A DNA stretch of 64,000 nt, taken from positions 310,001 through 374,000 of the forward strand of contig NZ_JAMTCF010000006.1 in the NCBI RefSeq assembly GCF_024171695.1, in the 5' to 3' direction. The notes under the pieces are model-generated. The model was not told where the DNA came from. It did not search any database and was given only the letters and a program-made list of their open reading frames with translations. This stretch comes from Actinosynnema pretiosum (lineage in GTDB: Bacteria; Actinomycetota; Actinomycetes; Mycobacteriales; Pseudonocardiaceae). Position numbers and translations under genes: made by a program. Each line of letters starts with the position of its first letter. Position 1 is the first letter of the stretch. This document shows positions 9,074 to 18,170 of this stretch, in pieces.

Positions 9074-10855
9074 TCAGTCGGGGTCGGGCGGTGCGGGCAG
9101 GCGGACGGTGAAGACCGAGCCCCTGCCGGGGTCGCTGGTCGCCGACACCGTTCCGCCGTGCGCCTCCACCAGCTTGCGCACGATGGCCAGGCCTAGGCCG
9201 CTGCCGCCGGTGCGCCTGCTGCGGGACTTCTCGGCTCGCCAGAAGCGGTCGAACACGTGGGGGAGGTCTTCGGGGGCGATGCCGGTGCCGGTGTCGGCCA
9301 CCTCGATGACCGCCTCCTCGCCGTCGCGGTGGGCGGTCACGTCGATGCGGCCTCCCGGTGGGACGTGGCGGATGGCGTTGGCCAGCAGGTTGTCCAAGAC
9401 CTGGCGCAGGCGCACGGGGTCGGCTTCGGCCGTCAGGTCGTCCGGGGCGGAGGTGGTCAGGGTGATGGCCGCGCGGTCCGCGGTTGTCTCGTGGGCGGCG
9501 CGCAGGTTGTCCAGGACGGTGGTCAGGGGTTGGGGGGCCACGGCCAGGCGCAGGCCGCCCGCGTCCGCCACGGCCAGGTCTTGCAGGTCGTCGACGATGT
9601 GCTGGAGGGCGAGGGCTTCCTTGAGGAGCAGGGCGATCAGCTCCGGGTCGCGTTCGGTCACGCCGTCCTCTGCGGCTTCCAGCCAGCCCCGGATGTTGCT
9701 GAGCGGGGTGCGCAGCTCGTGCGCGGTGTCGCTCACGGCGGCCTTGCGCAGGCCCTCCAGCCTCGCTCTGGCCCGCGCCATGGTGTTGAACGCCTCGGTG
9801 AGCCTGGCGATCTCGTCGCGGCCCCGCACCACCAGCGGCTCGGTGTCGCCGCCCAGCGACATGCGGTGCGCGGCGGTGGTCAGGTCGCGCAGCGGGCGGA
9901 TGATCCTGGCGCACGCCAGCGCCGTGACGACCACCGCGGCGAGCGCGATGCCCCCGGCGGCTGCGGCCACGCGCCACCAGTTGTCCGGGGAGAGGTCGAA
10001 CGAGGCGACCGGGGCTCCGGTCGGCACCGTGACGTAGAGCAGCGCGGGGGGCGGGACGCGTTCGGACAGGTGGGCGTGGCGGGCGTCGGACACGCACGCC
10101 TCGGCCGCCGTGCGCTGGTCGTCGGACCAGCGGTCCCCCCGGTGGGGGGTGAGGTCCAGGTCCAGCTGCACCGCTTCGCGGCCCCGGTCGGTCAGGCAGG
10201 CGTTGGTCCGCTCCTGCAGGGCCAGCAGGGCTCGCGCGGCGGCCAGGAGCTCGCCCTCCAGCAGTTCCGCGCAGTCCCGCTGGAAGTCGCCGGGGTCGTT
10301 GTCGGTGCGCTGGACGTGGTCGCACTTGAGGAACGACTGGACCAGCTGGTAGGAGTCAGCAGGGGCTGCGCGGACGTCCAGCTCCTGCTCGGCGACCGGC
10401 TCCGACACCCGTCCCGAGTCCTCGGGGACCAGGGACGCCAGCATCCGGTACGGCTCGCCGAGGCGCGGGTCGACGCGGTCTGCGGGGGCGTCGGGGACCA
10501 GGACCGGGTCCACCGACAGCGGGTCGACCACGGCCGAGGCGGTGGTGGGCAGCGGGCCGTGGCCGCCGACGTCGGCCAGGACCACGCCGTCCTTGGACAG
10601 CAGGGTGACCCGCCTCGTCGGGTGCTGGCGCACCAGCTCGGCCACGACCGGGCCGACCGAGGTCCAGTCCCGGTGGTCGACCGCGTGCGTGAGCAGGGTG
10701 GTGTAGATGCGGGCGTCGACCGACAGCTCCTGGCCCTGCTCGCGCTCGATGGAGGCGCGGGTGAGCTGCGCGGCCAGCCACGCGGTCGTGGCGATCGAGC
10801 ACAGCGCGACCAGCACCGTGACGCCCAGGAACCGGAAGAACACGCTACGGCGCAC
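9074..10855 (-). CDS. sensor histidine kinase
   Basis: 593 residues: TM1 (about 8-30), a large extracytoplasmic sensor region (31-292) with several Cys, TM2 (about 295-318), HAMP (318-370), HisKA with phospho-acceptor His379 (SDTAHELRTPLSNI), and HATPase_c (N box NLLANAIRH, G box GSGLGLAIV). The GTG start lies inside the end of the response-regulator gene (11-bp overlap), so the pair is co-translated. It signals to the adjacent OmpR-type regulator. The divergent MacAB-like operon is a plausible target. Confidence 0.92.
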   Translation of the reverse strand: MRRSVFFRFLGVTVLVALCSIATTAWLAAQLTRASIEREQGQELSVDARIYTTLLTHAVDHRDWTSVGPVVAELVRQHPTRRVTLLSKDGVVLADVGGHGPLPTTASAVVDPLSVDPVLVPDAPADRVDPRLGEPYRMLASLVPEDSGRVSEPVAEQELDVRAAPADSYQLVQSFLKCDHVQRTDNDPGDFQRDCAELLEGELLAAARALLALQERTNACLTDRGREAVQLDLDLTPHRGDRWSDDQRTAAEACVSDARHAHLSERVPPPALLYVTVPTGAPVASFDLSPDNWWRVAAAAGGIALAAVVVTALACARIIRPLRDLTTAAHRMSLGGDTEPLVVRGRDEIARLTEAFNTMARARARLEGLRKAAVSDTAHELRTPLSNIRGWLEAAEDGVTERDPELIALLLKEALALQHIVDDLQDLAVADAGGLRLAVAPQPLTTVLDNLRAAHETTADRAAITLTTSAPDDLTAEADPVRLRQVLDNLLANAIRHVPPGGRIDVTAHRDGEEAVIEVADTGTGIAPEDLPHVFDRFWRAEKSRSRRTGGSGLGLAIVRKLVEAHGGTVSATSDPGRGSVFTVRLPAPPDPD

Positions 10856-11543
10856 CGGACGCCCCCGAGGTCAGCTTGTAGCCGATACCGTAGACGGTCA
10901 CCAGGTGCACGGGCCTGCGCGGGTCCGGCTCGATCTTGCGGCGCAGGTTCTTCACGTGCGCGTCGATGGTGCGGCCGGTGATGTACCGGTCGAAGCCGTG
11001 CATCCGGCGCAGCAGCTGCTCGCGGGTGAACACCCGGTCCACCTCGGACGCCAGGGTCTCCAGCAGCCGGAACTCCCCCGGCGTGCAGTCCACGCGCGCG
11101 CCGTGCGCGGTCACCTCGTGGCGCACCGGGTCGACCGCGAGGGGGCCCGCGCGCAGCAGCGGGTCGGGGGCGGGCGGCTCGACCCTGCGGCGCAGCAGGG
11201 TGCGCACCCTGGCGACCAGCTCGCGCGGGCTGAAGGGCTTGGTCATGTAGTCGTCGGCCCCAAGGTCGAGGCCGAGGAGCAGGTCGTCCTCGGTGGACCG
11301 GGCGGTGAGCATGAGCACCAGCACGTCGGACTCGGCGCGCAGCACCCGGCACACGTCCAGACCGTCCACCTTGGGCAGCATCAGGTCCAGCACGACCAGC
11401 GCGGGCAGGCGCTCCCGCGCGGTGTCGATGGCGGCCCGTCCGTCGTGGACGACGGCGACCTCGTGGTGGTCGCGCTCCAGGTACCGGCGCAGCAGCTCGG
11501 CCTGGCTCTCGTCGTCCTCGGCGATGAGGATGAGGGTGCTCAC
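10845..11543 (-). CDS. OmpR-family response regulator
   Basis: 232 residues: receiver domain with acidic pocket (EDD at 9-11), phospho-acceptor Asp53 (VLDLMLPKVDG) and Lys in LGADDYMTKPFSP, then a winged-helix DNA-binding domain (RVFTREQLLRRMHGFDRYI). It is paired with the kinase at 9074. It is divergent from the export operon across a 58-bp gap, which is small enough that both promoters must lie close together. Confidence 0.92.
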   Translation of the reverse strand: MSTLILIAEDDESQAELLRRYLERDHHEVAVVHDGRAAIDTARERLPALVVLDLMLPKVDGLDVCRVLRAESDVLVLMLTARSTEDDLLLGLDLGADDYMTKPFSPRELVARVRTLLRRRVEPPAPDPLLRAGPLAVDPVRHEVTAHGARVDCTPGEFRLLETLASEVDRVFTREQLLRRMHGFDRYITGRTIDAHVKNLRRKIEPDPRRPVHLVTVYGIGYKLTSGASGAP

Positions 11544-11601
11544 GCGGCGATGATAGGCACGCTCGCACCGCGCTCACCCGGTCATCACAGGACCCTCACA
11601 A

Positions 11602-12681
11602 GTGCCCGCCAAGCTGCGGCGCATGTCGAAATCCCGTAGCCGGGCCGCCGTCGCCGCGGTGGTCTCGCTGGCCGTTGTGACGGGCGCGGCGGTGCTGCTG
11701 CTGCGCCCCGACGCGCCGAAGGCCGACCCGTCGGCGGACCGGCCCGACGTCGAGACCGCCACCGTGGAGCGGACCGACCTCAGCAACACCCGCTCGCTCC
11801 GGGGGACGTTGGGCTTCGGCGCGCCCAAGCCGGTCAAGGGCGGTGGGACCGGGACGGTGACCGCGCTGCCGCAGGCGGGCGCGACCGCGGAGCGCGGGAA
11901 GGCGCTGCACCGGGTGGACGACCGGCCGGTGCCGGTGTTCTTCGGGGCGACGCCGCTGTTCCGCAAGCTGGAGGAGCCCGGCGTGAAGGGCTCGGACGTG
12001 GCCGTGGTGATGGACAACCTGGCCGCGCTGGGCCACACCGTCGGCATCCGGCCGGACGACGACAGCAAGGCCGAGTTCACCCCGCGCGTGGTCGAGGCGC
12101 TGAAGAAGTGGCAGCGCAAGATCGGGCTGCCGGACACCGGGAAGATCGAGCCCGGTCAGGTGCTGGTGCTGGCGGGGCCGGTGCGGGTGTCGTCGGTGAC
12201 CGCGCAGCCGGGGGCCTCGGCCGAGGAGGAGCTGTTCCAGGTCACGCCCACCGGCAAGGTCGTCGTGCTCCAGGTCTCCCCCGCCGAGGCCGGTGCGGTG
12301 TCGCAGGGCGCGAAGGTGCTGCTGACCAGGCCGGACGGGCGGGACGTTCCGGGCACGATCGGTTCGGTGGGCACGGCGGTGACCGGTGAGCAGGGGCAGG
12401 GCTCCGGACCGCAGATCGAGGTGGTGGCGATGCCGGACCGGGCCGAGGACGTGGCCGACCTGGACTCGGCGCCGGTGCAGGTGAAGATCACCACGGAGCG
12501 GCGGGAGGGCGTGCTGTCCGTGCCGCTGGAGGCGCTGGTGGCGCTGCGCGAGGGCGGGTACGCGGTGCAGTCGCCCGGTGGCGAGCTGAAGGCCGTGGAG
12601 ACCGGGATGCACTCGGAGAGCCGGGTCGAGGTCAGCGGGCCGGACGTGGTCGAGGGCATGGTCGTGGTGGTGGCCCGGTGA
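11602..12681 (+). CDS. membrane-fusion (MacA/HlyD-like) protein with peptidoglycan-binding domain
   Basis: About 359 residues with an N-terminal signal/TM segment ([20 protein letters not shown]), a peptidoglycan-binding-like central part ([24 protein letters not shown]) and a HlyD-type C-terminal half. In actinobacteria such adaptors pair with MacB-type ABC exporters. The GTG at 11602 has CAGGA upstream; an ATG at 11623 is the alternative start. The stop overlaps the ABC ATPase start (GTGA). Confidence 0.8.
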   Translation: MPAKLRRMSKSRSRAAVAAVVSLAVVTGAAVLLLRPDAPKADPSADRPDVETATVERTDLSNTRSLRGTLGFGAPKPVKGGGTGTVTALPQAGATAERGKALHRVDDRPVPVFFGATPLFRKLEEPGVKGSDVAVVMDNLAALGHTVGIRPDDDSKAEFTPRVVEALKKWQRKIGLPDTGKIEPGQVLVLAGPVRVSSVTAQPGASAEEELFQVTPTGKVVVLQVSPAEAGAVSQGAKVLLTRPDGRDVPGTIGSVGTAVTGEQGQGSGPQIEVVAMPDRAEDVADLDSAPVQVKITTERREGVLSVPLEALVALREGGYAVQSPGGELKAVETGMHSESRVEVSGPDVVEGMVVVVAR

Positions 12682-13427
12682 GCGCGGCGGACGCGACCGC
12701 GCGGATCAGGCCGGTCCGGGCTGGGGCGAGGGCGGCGCGGCCGGGCGCGGAGGTGGTGCTGGAGCTGCGCGGGGTCGGCAAGCGGTTCGCGGGCGGGGTG
12801 ATCGCGCTGGACTCGGTGTCGCTGCGGGTGGAGCGGGGCGAGCTGCTGGCGATCGTCGGGCCGTCCGGGTCGGGCAAGTCCACGCTGCTGAACGTCGTCG
12901 GCACCCTGGACCTGCCCAGCGAGGGCACGGCCGAGGTGGACGGGCACGACGTGCGCGAGCTGTCCGACCGGGCGCTGTCGGCGCTGCGCGGCAGCCGGAT
13001 CGGGTTCGTGTTCCAGCAGTTCCACCTGTCCGACGGGCTGACGGCGGTGGAGAACGTCGCGGAGGGCTTGCGCTACACCGGGGTGCGGCGCGGGGCGCGG
13101 GCGCGGCTCGCGGAGGCCGCGCTGGAGCGGGTCGGGCTCGGCCACCGGGGCGGGCACAGGCCGCACGAGCTGTCCGGCGGCGAGCGGCAGCGGGTCGCGA
13201 TCGCGCGGGCCGTGGTGAACAGGCCGGCGCTGGTGCTGGCCGACGAGCCGACCGGCGCGCTGGACACGGCGACCGGGCGCTCGGTGCTGGAGCTGCTGTT
13301 CGAGCTGAACCGGCAGGGCACGACCATCGCGGTGATCACCCACGACCGGGACATCGCGGCGGCGCTGCCGCGCAGGGTGGAGCTGCGGGACGGGCGCGTC
13401 GTGGCGGACTCGGGGGTGGGGCGGTGA
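12678..13427 (+). CDS. MacB-type ABC transporter ATPase
   Basis: 249 residues with Walker [11 protein letters not shown]-loop FQQFHL, signature [14 protein letters not shown], Walker [13 protein letters not shown] and the switch His in ITHDRD. LolD/MacB-like family. It is coupled by 4-bp overlaps to the adaptor upstream and the permease downstream, so all three form one export complex, powered by ATP, for an unknown peptide, lipid or drug substrate. Confidence 0.93.
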   Translation: MSAADATARIRPVRAGARAARPGAEVVLELRGVGKRFAGGVIALDSVSLRVERGELLAIVGPSGSGKSTLLNVVGTLDLPSEGTAEVDGHDVRELSDRALSALRGSRIGFVFQQFHLSDGLTAVENVAEGLRYTGVRRGARARLAEAALERVGLGHRGGHRPHELSGGERQRVAIARAVVNRPALVLADEPTGALDTATGRSVLELLFELNRQGTTIAVITHDRDIAAALPRRVELRDGRVVADSGVGR

Positions 13428-14689
13428 GCGCGTCGTCGTTGTCGTCGGAGGAGGCGACCGAGCGGTTCGAGCCGGTCGCGCGGTCCTCGGGGCCGCCGTC
13501 ACCGCCCCGGTTGGCGCTGGCGGACCTGCTGTCGCTGGGCATGATCGGGTTGCGGACCCGGAAGCTGCGGGCGGTGCTGTCGGCGCTGGGGATCTCGCTG
13601 GGGATCGCGACGGTCGTGGTGGTGACCGGCATCCCGGCGTCCGGCCAGCGGGCGCTGATGGACGAGCTGACCGCGCTGGGCACCAACACGTTGCGGGCGC
13701 AGATGGCTCCCGGCGGGCAGGAACCCGTTCCGCTGCCGGAGGCGTCGGCGGGGATGGCCGGGCGGATCGGGCCGGTGACGGCGTCGGCGGCGGTGGCCAA
13801 CACGCACACCCGCGTGCGTCGTTCTGACCTTATGGGTGATTCTGCAAGTTCTGACCTCACGGTGCTCGCAACCAGCCTCGGACTCCTGGAGACTGTGAAC
13901 GGGAAGGTGGCGAGTGGGGAGTACATCACCGGGTCGAGCCAGGCTTTTCCGTTCGTGGTGCTGGGACACGTGGCGGCGGGCAGGCTCGGGATCGACCGGG
14001 TTCCGGAGACCGGCGAGCGACCGACGGTCCACATCGGACAGACCCGGTTCACCGTGGCGGGGGTGCTGGCCCCGATGCCGCTCGCGCCGGACGTGGAGCG
14101 GTCGGTGCTCGTCGGGTGGGACGCGGCGAAGGCCGAGCTGGGGTTCGACGGGCGCCCGACGGTGGTCTACGTCAAGGCGCGCGAGGAGTCCGTCGAGGCG
14201 GTGCGGACGGCGCTGGCGGCGACCCTGCACCCGGAGGCTCCGGGCAAGGTGCAGGTGAGCAGGCCGTCCGACGCGCTGGCGGCGAAGCGGGCGACCGAGA
14301 GCTCGTTCTCGGCGCTGCTGCTGGGGTTGGCCGGGGTGGCGCTGCTGGTCGGCGGGGTCGGGGTGGCCAACACGATGGTCATCTCGGTGCTGGAGCGGCG
14401 GCGGGAGATCGGGCTGCGCCGGGCGCTCGGGGCGACGCGCGGGCAGATCCGGGGGCAGTTCCTGATCGAGGCGGTGCTGCTGTCGGCGCTGGGCGGGCTC
14501 GCGGGGACGGGGCTCGGGGTGGTCGCGGTGGTCGGGTACGCGGGGCTGCGCTCGTGGCCGGTGGTGATCCCCGTGGCGGCGGTGGGCGGTGGGGTGGTCG
14601 CAGCGGTGGTGGTGGGCGCGGTGGCGGGGTTGTACCCGTCGATCCGCGCGAGCCGGTTGACGCCTACGCAGGCTTTGGCGGCGCAGTAG
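13424..14689 (+). CDS. MacB/FtsX-type ABC transporter permease
   Basis: 421 residues: cytosolic N-terminus, TM1 ([21 protein letters not shown]), a periplasmic MacB-PCD region (about 60-280), then three C-terminal TM segments with the FtsX signature [20 protein letters not shown]. The segment at about 13,820-13,960 uses A/T-ending codons (for example CTT ATG GGT GAT TCT GCA AGT) unlike the rest, yet the frame stays open. Confidence 0.92.
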   Translation: MSASSLSSEEATERFEPVARSSGPPSPPRLALADLLSLGMIGLRTRKLRAVLSALGISLGIATVVVVTGIPASGQRALMDELTALGTNTLRAQMAPGGQEPVPLPEASAGMAGRIGPVTASAAVANTHTRVRRSDLMGDSASSDLTVLATSLGLLETVNGKVASGEYITGSSQAFPFVVLGHVAAGRLGIDRVPETGERPTVHIGQTRFTVAGVLAPMPLAPDVERSVLVGWDAAKAELGFDGRPTVVYVKAREESVEAVRTALAATLHPEAPGKVQVSRPSDALAAKRATESSFSALLLGLAGVALLVGGVGVANTMVISVLERRREIGLRRALGATRGQIRGQFLIEAVLLSALGGLAGTGLGVVAVVGYAGLRSWPVVIPVAAVGGGVVAAVVVGAVAGLYPSIRASRLTPTQALAAQ

Positions 14690-15474
14690 GGAGGCGGGGC
14701 GGTAGGAGGCGGGGCGGTAGGAGGCGGCGCGGTGAGGGGAGAGCAGGGGCGGCGGAGCGCGGGCGCGTGGGCGCGTGGGCGGGACGACGCGGTGAGCGAG
14801 CGGGCGGGACTGCACGGTGGGTGCGTGCGGACGGACGGGACGGTACGGGCAGGTGCGCGCTAGCAGGTGGAGCCGCACGCGTTAGGCGCGCGGTGCCGGG
14901 GCCGGGGCTGGGCCGGGCGGGGCGGCACGCGGCGGGCACGCGCGAGCAGGTGGAGCGGCACGCGGTAGGTACGCGCTAGCAAGTGGAGCGGCACGCGGTA
15001 GGTACGCGCTAGCAAGTGGAGCGGCACACGGTAGGTGCGCACGAACAAGTAGAGCGGCACGCGGTGGGTACGCGCGGCCGGGCAGGGCTGCACGCGGTGG
15101 GCACGCGCCAGCGGGTGGACCGGCACGAGGTAGGCGCGCGAGCGGTAGGCGCGCGCGGGCAGTGGGAGCAGTGCGGTGAGTGCGCGTGGGCGGGTGCGAC
15201 GCCGTGACAGGGCGCGGGCGGTGCGGTAGGCGCGCGTGGCCGGGTGAGGGTGGCGAGTGCCCTGGGCAGGTGGGAAGGGGCGGGGTGGACCGGAGTGGAG
15301 CGGACGGAGCGGTCCGGACGAGACGGTGCGGGCGGAGTGGTCCGGGCGGGTGGAGGGGCGCGGGCTAGATGGGGCCGTGGGGGTGGTGGTGATGGCCCGT
15401 GCGGGGGTGGGCGGGGTGAGTGTGGGCTCGTGGGTGGTGTGGCGGTTTTTCCTTCTGCTTTGGGGAGTTCGGTG
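14690..15474. other. 785-bp gene-free gap
   Basis: It starts with three copies of a 15-bp G-rich word (near 14,690-14,735), then holds the 33-bp tandem array at 14,953-15,150, then G-rich sequence up to the lipoprotein start. Open frames on either strand follow the repeats and show no domain. Confidence 0.6.
14953..15150. repeat. 33-bp tandem repeat array
   Basis: Units beginning GAGCGGCACGCGGTAGGTAC start at 14953, 14986, 15019 and 15052, exactly 33 bp apart; diverged copies follow at 15085 and 15118. The first two copies are almost identical. A related isolated copy lies at 14870. Because 33 is divisible by 3, each frame repeats an 11-residue word (for example RTYRVPLHLLA on the minus strand). 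The plus frames carry in-frame TAGs, so it is probably not coding. Confidence 0.85.
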
Positions 15475-16041
15475 ATGAAGGCAGTGCTGGTGGTGGGTGT
15501 GGCGGTGTTCGCGCTCGTCGGGTGTTCGGCTTCGGAAGTTGTGCCGGAGGTGGCGTCGTTGTCGTCGGGGGTGGAGCGGGCGCCGGTTCAGGGGGGTGCG
15601 GCCGGGGAGGAGGAGCGGCCTCGGGAGCGGTTGGACATGTCGGCCGAGGACTTGGACGCGTTGTGGCGACCGCACCAGGAGTGCGTGGCGGAGCGCAGCG
15701 GGGTTCCGGTGGGCGGGTCCGGGGGTTCGGGGAGTGGCGATGAGATGCGGGCTGCCACGCCCGAGGAGGTCAGGGCGGACGAGGCGGCGCAGGCGGCCTG
15801 CCTGGATCGGCAGCCGTTGCCGCCGTGGGAGAAGGACCCGGCCAATCCCGAGGCGCACGACTTCGCGGTTCGGGTCGTGGACTGCTTGCGCGGCAAGGGG
15901 ATCAAGTACGTGGAGGTGGCGGTGGACGAGACCTGGGGTGGGCCGGTCATCTCGCTCGGGGGCGAGCACAACGACTCGGCCTCGATCTCGGCGGGGTTGG
16001 AGCACATGGGGTCGTGCGAGACGGAGGCGTCGAAGAAGTGA
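15475..16041 (+). CDS. lipoprotein, tandem paralogue 1
   Basis: 188 residues. A signal peptide ends in the lipobox VALVGCSA (MKAVLVVGVAVFALVGCSAS), so it should be lipid-anchored outside the membrane. The mature part carries RERLDMSAEDLDALWRPHQEC, QPLPPWEKDPANPE and VDCLRGKG, all shared with the next gene. GGGGAG precedes the ATG by 7 nt. The family was not recognised. Four Cys in the mature region could form disulfides. Confidence 0.8.
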   Translation: MKAVLVVGVAVFALVGCSASEVVPEVASLSSGVERAPVQGGAAGEEERPRERLDMSAEDLDALWRPHQECVAERSGVPVGGSGGSGSGDEMRAATPEEVRADEAAQAACLDRQPLPPWEKDPANPEAHDFAVRVVDCLRGKGIKYVEVAVDETWGGPVISLGGEHNDSASISAGLEHMGSCETEASKK

Positions 16042-16592
16042 CGGGGCGGTGGGGTGTGGTGCGTTCGGTTCTGGTGGGTGGGCTGGCGGTGGTGGCGCTG
16101 GTCGGGTGTTCGGCCCCGGAATCCGCGCCCGAGGTGGCGTCGTTGTCGTCCGGGAGTGGGCAGGCTCCGGTCACGTCGGTGGAGCGGGAGCGGCCTCGGG
16201 AGCGGTTGGACATGACGGCGGAGGACCTGGAGGCGTTGCTGCGGCCCTACTGGAAGTGCATGGGCGAGCAGGGGATTCCGGACAAGCGGGCGATGGGCGA
16301 CCTGTCCGTCGAGCCGGAGAGCGACGAGCGGATCGCGGCGGCGGAGGCGGCGTGCGCGCACACCGTTCCGCTGCCGCCGTGGGAGAAGGACCCGGCCAAC
16401 CCGGAGTCGCACGGCTTCCTGGTCCGGGTCGCGGACTGCCTGCGCGGCAAGGGGGTGGTGAAGGTGGAGGTCGTGCCCGAGGAGAGCGGCGGCTACACCG
16501 TCGCGCTGGGAGGTGCGGAGAACGACTCGGAGCAGATCACGCGCGGGCTGGAGCTCATGTCCGGGTGCGAGGCGGAGGCGTCCGAGAAGTAG
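16038..16592 (+). CDS. lipoprotein, tandem paralogue 2
   Basis: 184 residues starting at a GTG that overlaps the previous stop. It has the lipobox VALVGCSA and the same blocks as its neighbour (RERLDMTAEDLEALLRPYWKC, VPLPPWEKDPANPE, VADCLRGKG). A tandem duplication is clear. Internal GTGs at 16056/16059 are alternative starts. Function is unknown. It ends 6 bp from the convergent aminotransferase gene. Confidence 0.8.
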   Translation: MTGRWGVVRSVLVGGLAVVALVGCSAPESAPEVASLSSGSGQAPVTSVERERPRERLDMTAEDLEALLRPYWKCMGEQGIPDKRAMGDLSVEPESDERIAAAEAACAHTVPLPPWEKDPANPESHGFLVRVADCLRGKGVVKVEVVPEESGGYTVALGGAENDSEQITRGLELMSGCEAEASEK

Positions 16593-16598
16593 CGGGGA

Positions 16599-17801
16599 TC
16601 AGGGGGTGGTGAAGGCGGCCAGACCGTCGAGGAGGCGGTCGATCTCCTCCTCGGTGGTGTAAGGCGCGATGCCGATCCGCAGGCCGCCGCTCTCCGGCAG
16701 GCCCAGCGCCAGTCCCGCCTCGTGGGCGTAGAACGCGCCCGCCGGGGCCAGGACGTCGCGCGCGGCCAGGAAGCGGTAGGCGGCTCGGGCGTCGTGGCCG
16801 GGCAGTTCCAGGAGGGTGGTCGGGGTGCGGTCGGTGGCGCGGGAGCGGTTGACCACGCGGTCGCCCAGCGCCGCCAAGCCGTCGGTGAGGCGGGTGAGCA
16901 GGGCGTGCTCGTGCTCGGCCACGGCCCGGTAGGCGGCTTCCAGGCTCGCGCGGCGGGTGGACGAGGGGGCGATCGCGGCCAGGAAGTCCACGGCGGCCGT
17001 CGCGCCCGCCAGCGCCTCGAAGGGCAGGGTGCCGAACTCGAAGCGCTCGGGCACGACGTCCGTGGACGGCACCAGCTTGTCCGGGCGCAGGGTCTCCAGC
17101 AGGGCCGGGTCCGCGCCGAGGACGCCGCAGTGCGGGCCGAAGAACTTGTAGGGCGAGCAGACCACGAAGTCCGCGCCCAGCGCGGTGGCGTCCACCAAGC
17201 CGTGGGCTGCGTGGTGGACGGCGTCGACGTGCACCAGCGCGCCGACCTCGTGCGCGCGGTCGGCGATGGCGCGCACCGGGGGGCGGGTGCCCAGCAGGTT
17301 CGAGGCCGCGGTGACCGCCACCAGCCTGGTGCGGGCGGTGATGGTCTCGTCCAGATCGTCCATGCGGAGCAGGGCGGTCTCCGGGTCGAGCTCCAGCCAG
17401 CGGACCACCGCGCCCGCGCGCTCGGCGGCCTGCACCCACGGGCGGACGTTCGCGTCGTGGTCGAGCCTGGTGACTACGACCTCGTCGCCGGGGTCCCAGG
17501 AGCGGGACAGGTGGCGGGAGAAGTCGTAGGTGAGCTGGGTGGCGCTGCGGCCGTGCACGACGCCGCGCTCGGGGACGGCGAGGAAGTCGGCGTAGGCGGA
17601 GCGGAACCCGGCGACGACCCGCTCGGCGTTGCGCTCGGAGGGCAGCTCGGCCCCGCGCAGCGACAGCGGGGCGGTCATGGTGGCGGCGATGGCCTCGGCG
17701 ACGGGGCGCGGGGTCTGGGTGCCGCCGGGGCCGTCGAAGTGGGCGATCCCGGAGGTCAGGGACGGGAAGTGCGCGCGGAACGCGTGGACGTCGAAGGACA
17801 C
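16599..17801 (-). CDS. class-V aminotransferase / cysteine-desulfurase-like protein
   Basis: 400 residues, PLP-dependent fold type I. Family blocks are visible: FDGPGGTQTPRPV near the N-terminus, HVDAVHHAAHG with the PLP-binding Asp, and VVCSPYKFFGPHCGVL with the Schiff-base Lys. The GTG at 17801 has AGGTGAGG upstream. Relatives annotated as cysteine desulfurase-like (VC1184 family) have varied roles. The catalytic Cys loop of true desulfurases is not evident, so sulfur mobilisation should not be assumed. Confidence 0.85.
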   Translation of the reverse strand: MSFDVHAFRAHFPSLTSGIAHFDGPGGTQTPRPVAEAIAATMTAPLSLRGAELPSERNAERVVAGFRSAYADFLAVPERGVVHGRSATQLTYDFSRHLSRSWDPGDEVVVTRLDHDANVRPWVQAAERAGAVVRWLELDPETALLRMDDLDETITARTRLVAVTAASNLLGTRPPVRAIADRAHEVGALVHVDAVHHAAHGLVDATALGADFVVCSPYKFFGPHCGVLGADPALLETLRPDKLVPSTDVVPERFEFGTLPFEALAGATAAVDFLAAIAPSSTRRASLEAAYRAVAEHEHALLTRLTDGLAALGDRVVNRSRATDRTPTTLLELPGHDARAAYRFLAARDVLAPAGAFYAHEAGLALGLPESGGLRIGIAPYTTEEEIDRLLDGLAAFTTP

Positions 17802-18170
17802 CGTCGCCTCACCTGCCCCCGGTGCGCCGCTCCTCACCGCGCCGGTCCACCGGGTGACCGGGCGGGTTGCTTGTGGGGTGGACTCTGCCAGGTCCGCGCG
17901 CTGCGCGCCGAGGTGGGGCGGGGCGGGGACGGCGGAGGTGGCGGCACGGCGGGAGTGGCGGATGGGGAGGTAGCGGTGTCGGGGTTGTGGCGGGTGGGTG
18001 GTCTGGGGTGGTTTAGCAGGGTTTGGGCGGGTGCGCTTCCGCGTGGTTGCGGTTTGGGGTGGTGAGCAATCTGGGAGAAGTGTTCGGTGTTCGTGCGGTC
18101 ATAGGCTCTCGCCTGCCCGAATGGGCGGGGACGGTCGGTGGATCGGTCGATCTGGAGACGGAGGTGCCCC
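17802..18170. other. 369-bp divergent intergenic region
   Basis: It separates the minus-strand aminotransferase from the plus-strand GMC oxidoreductase. The only element recognised is the cluster box at 18065-18082 and its downstream element TAGGCT near 18102. The rest is G-rich without inverted repeats. Confidence 0.5.
18065..18082 (+). promoter_or_regulatory. cluster box 1, upstream of GMC oxidoreductase gene
   Basis: AGCAATCTGGGAGAAGTG matches the box shared by twelve units. A TAGGCT -10-like element follows at the common spacing of about 27 nt. Confidence 0.6.

Noticed and set aside
14860-16005. Minus-strand open frame of 381 codons over the 33-bp repeats and lipoprotein 1.
   Set aside because: It is antisense to a convincing lipoprotein gene and otherwise only translates the repeat.
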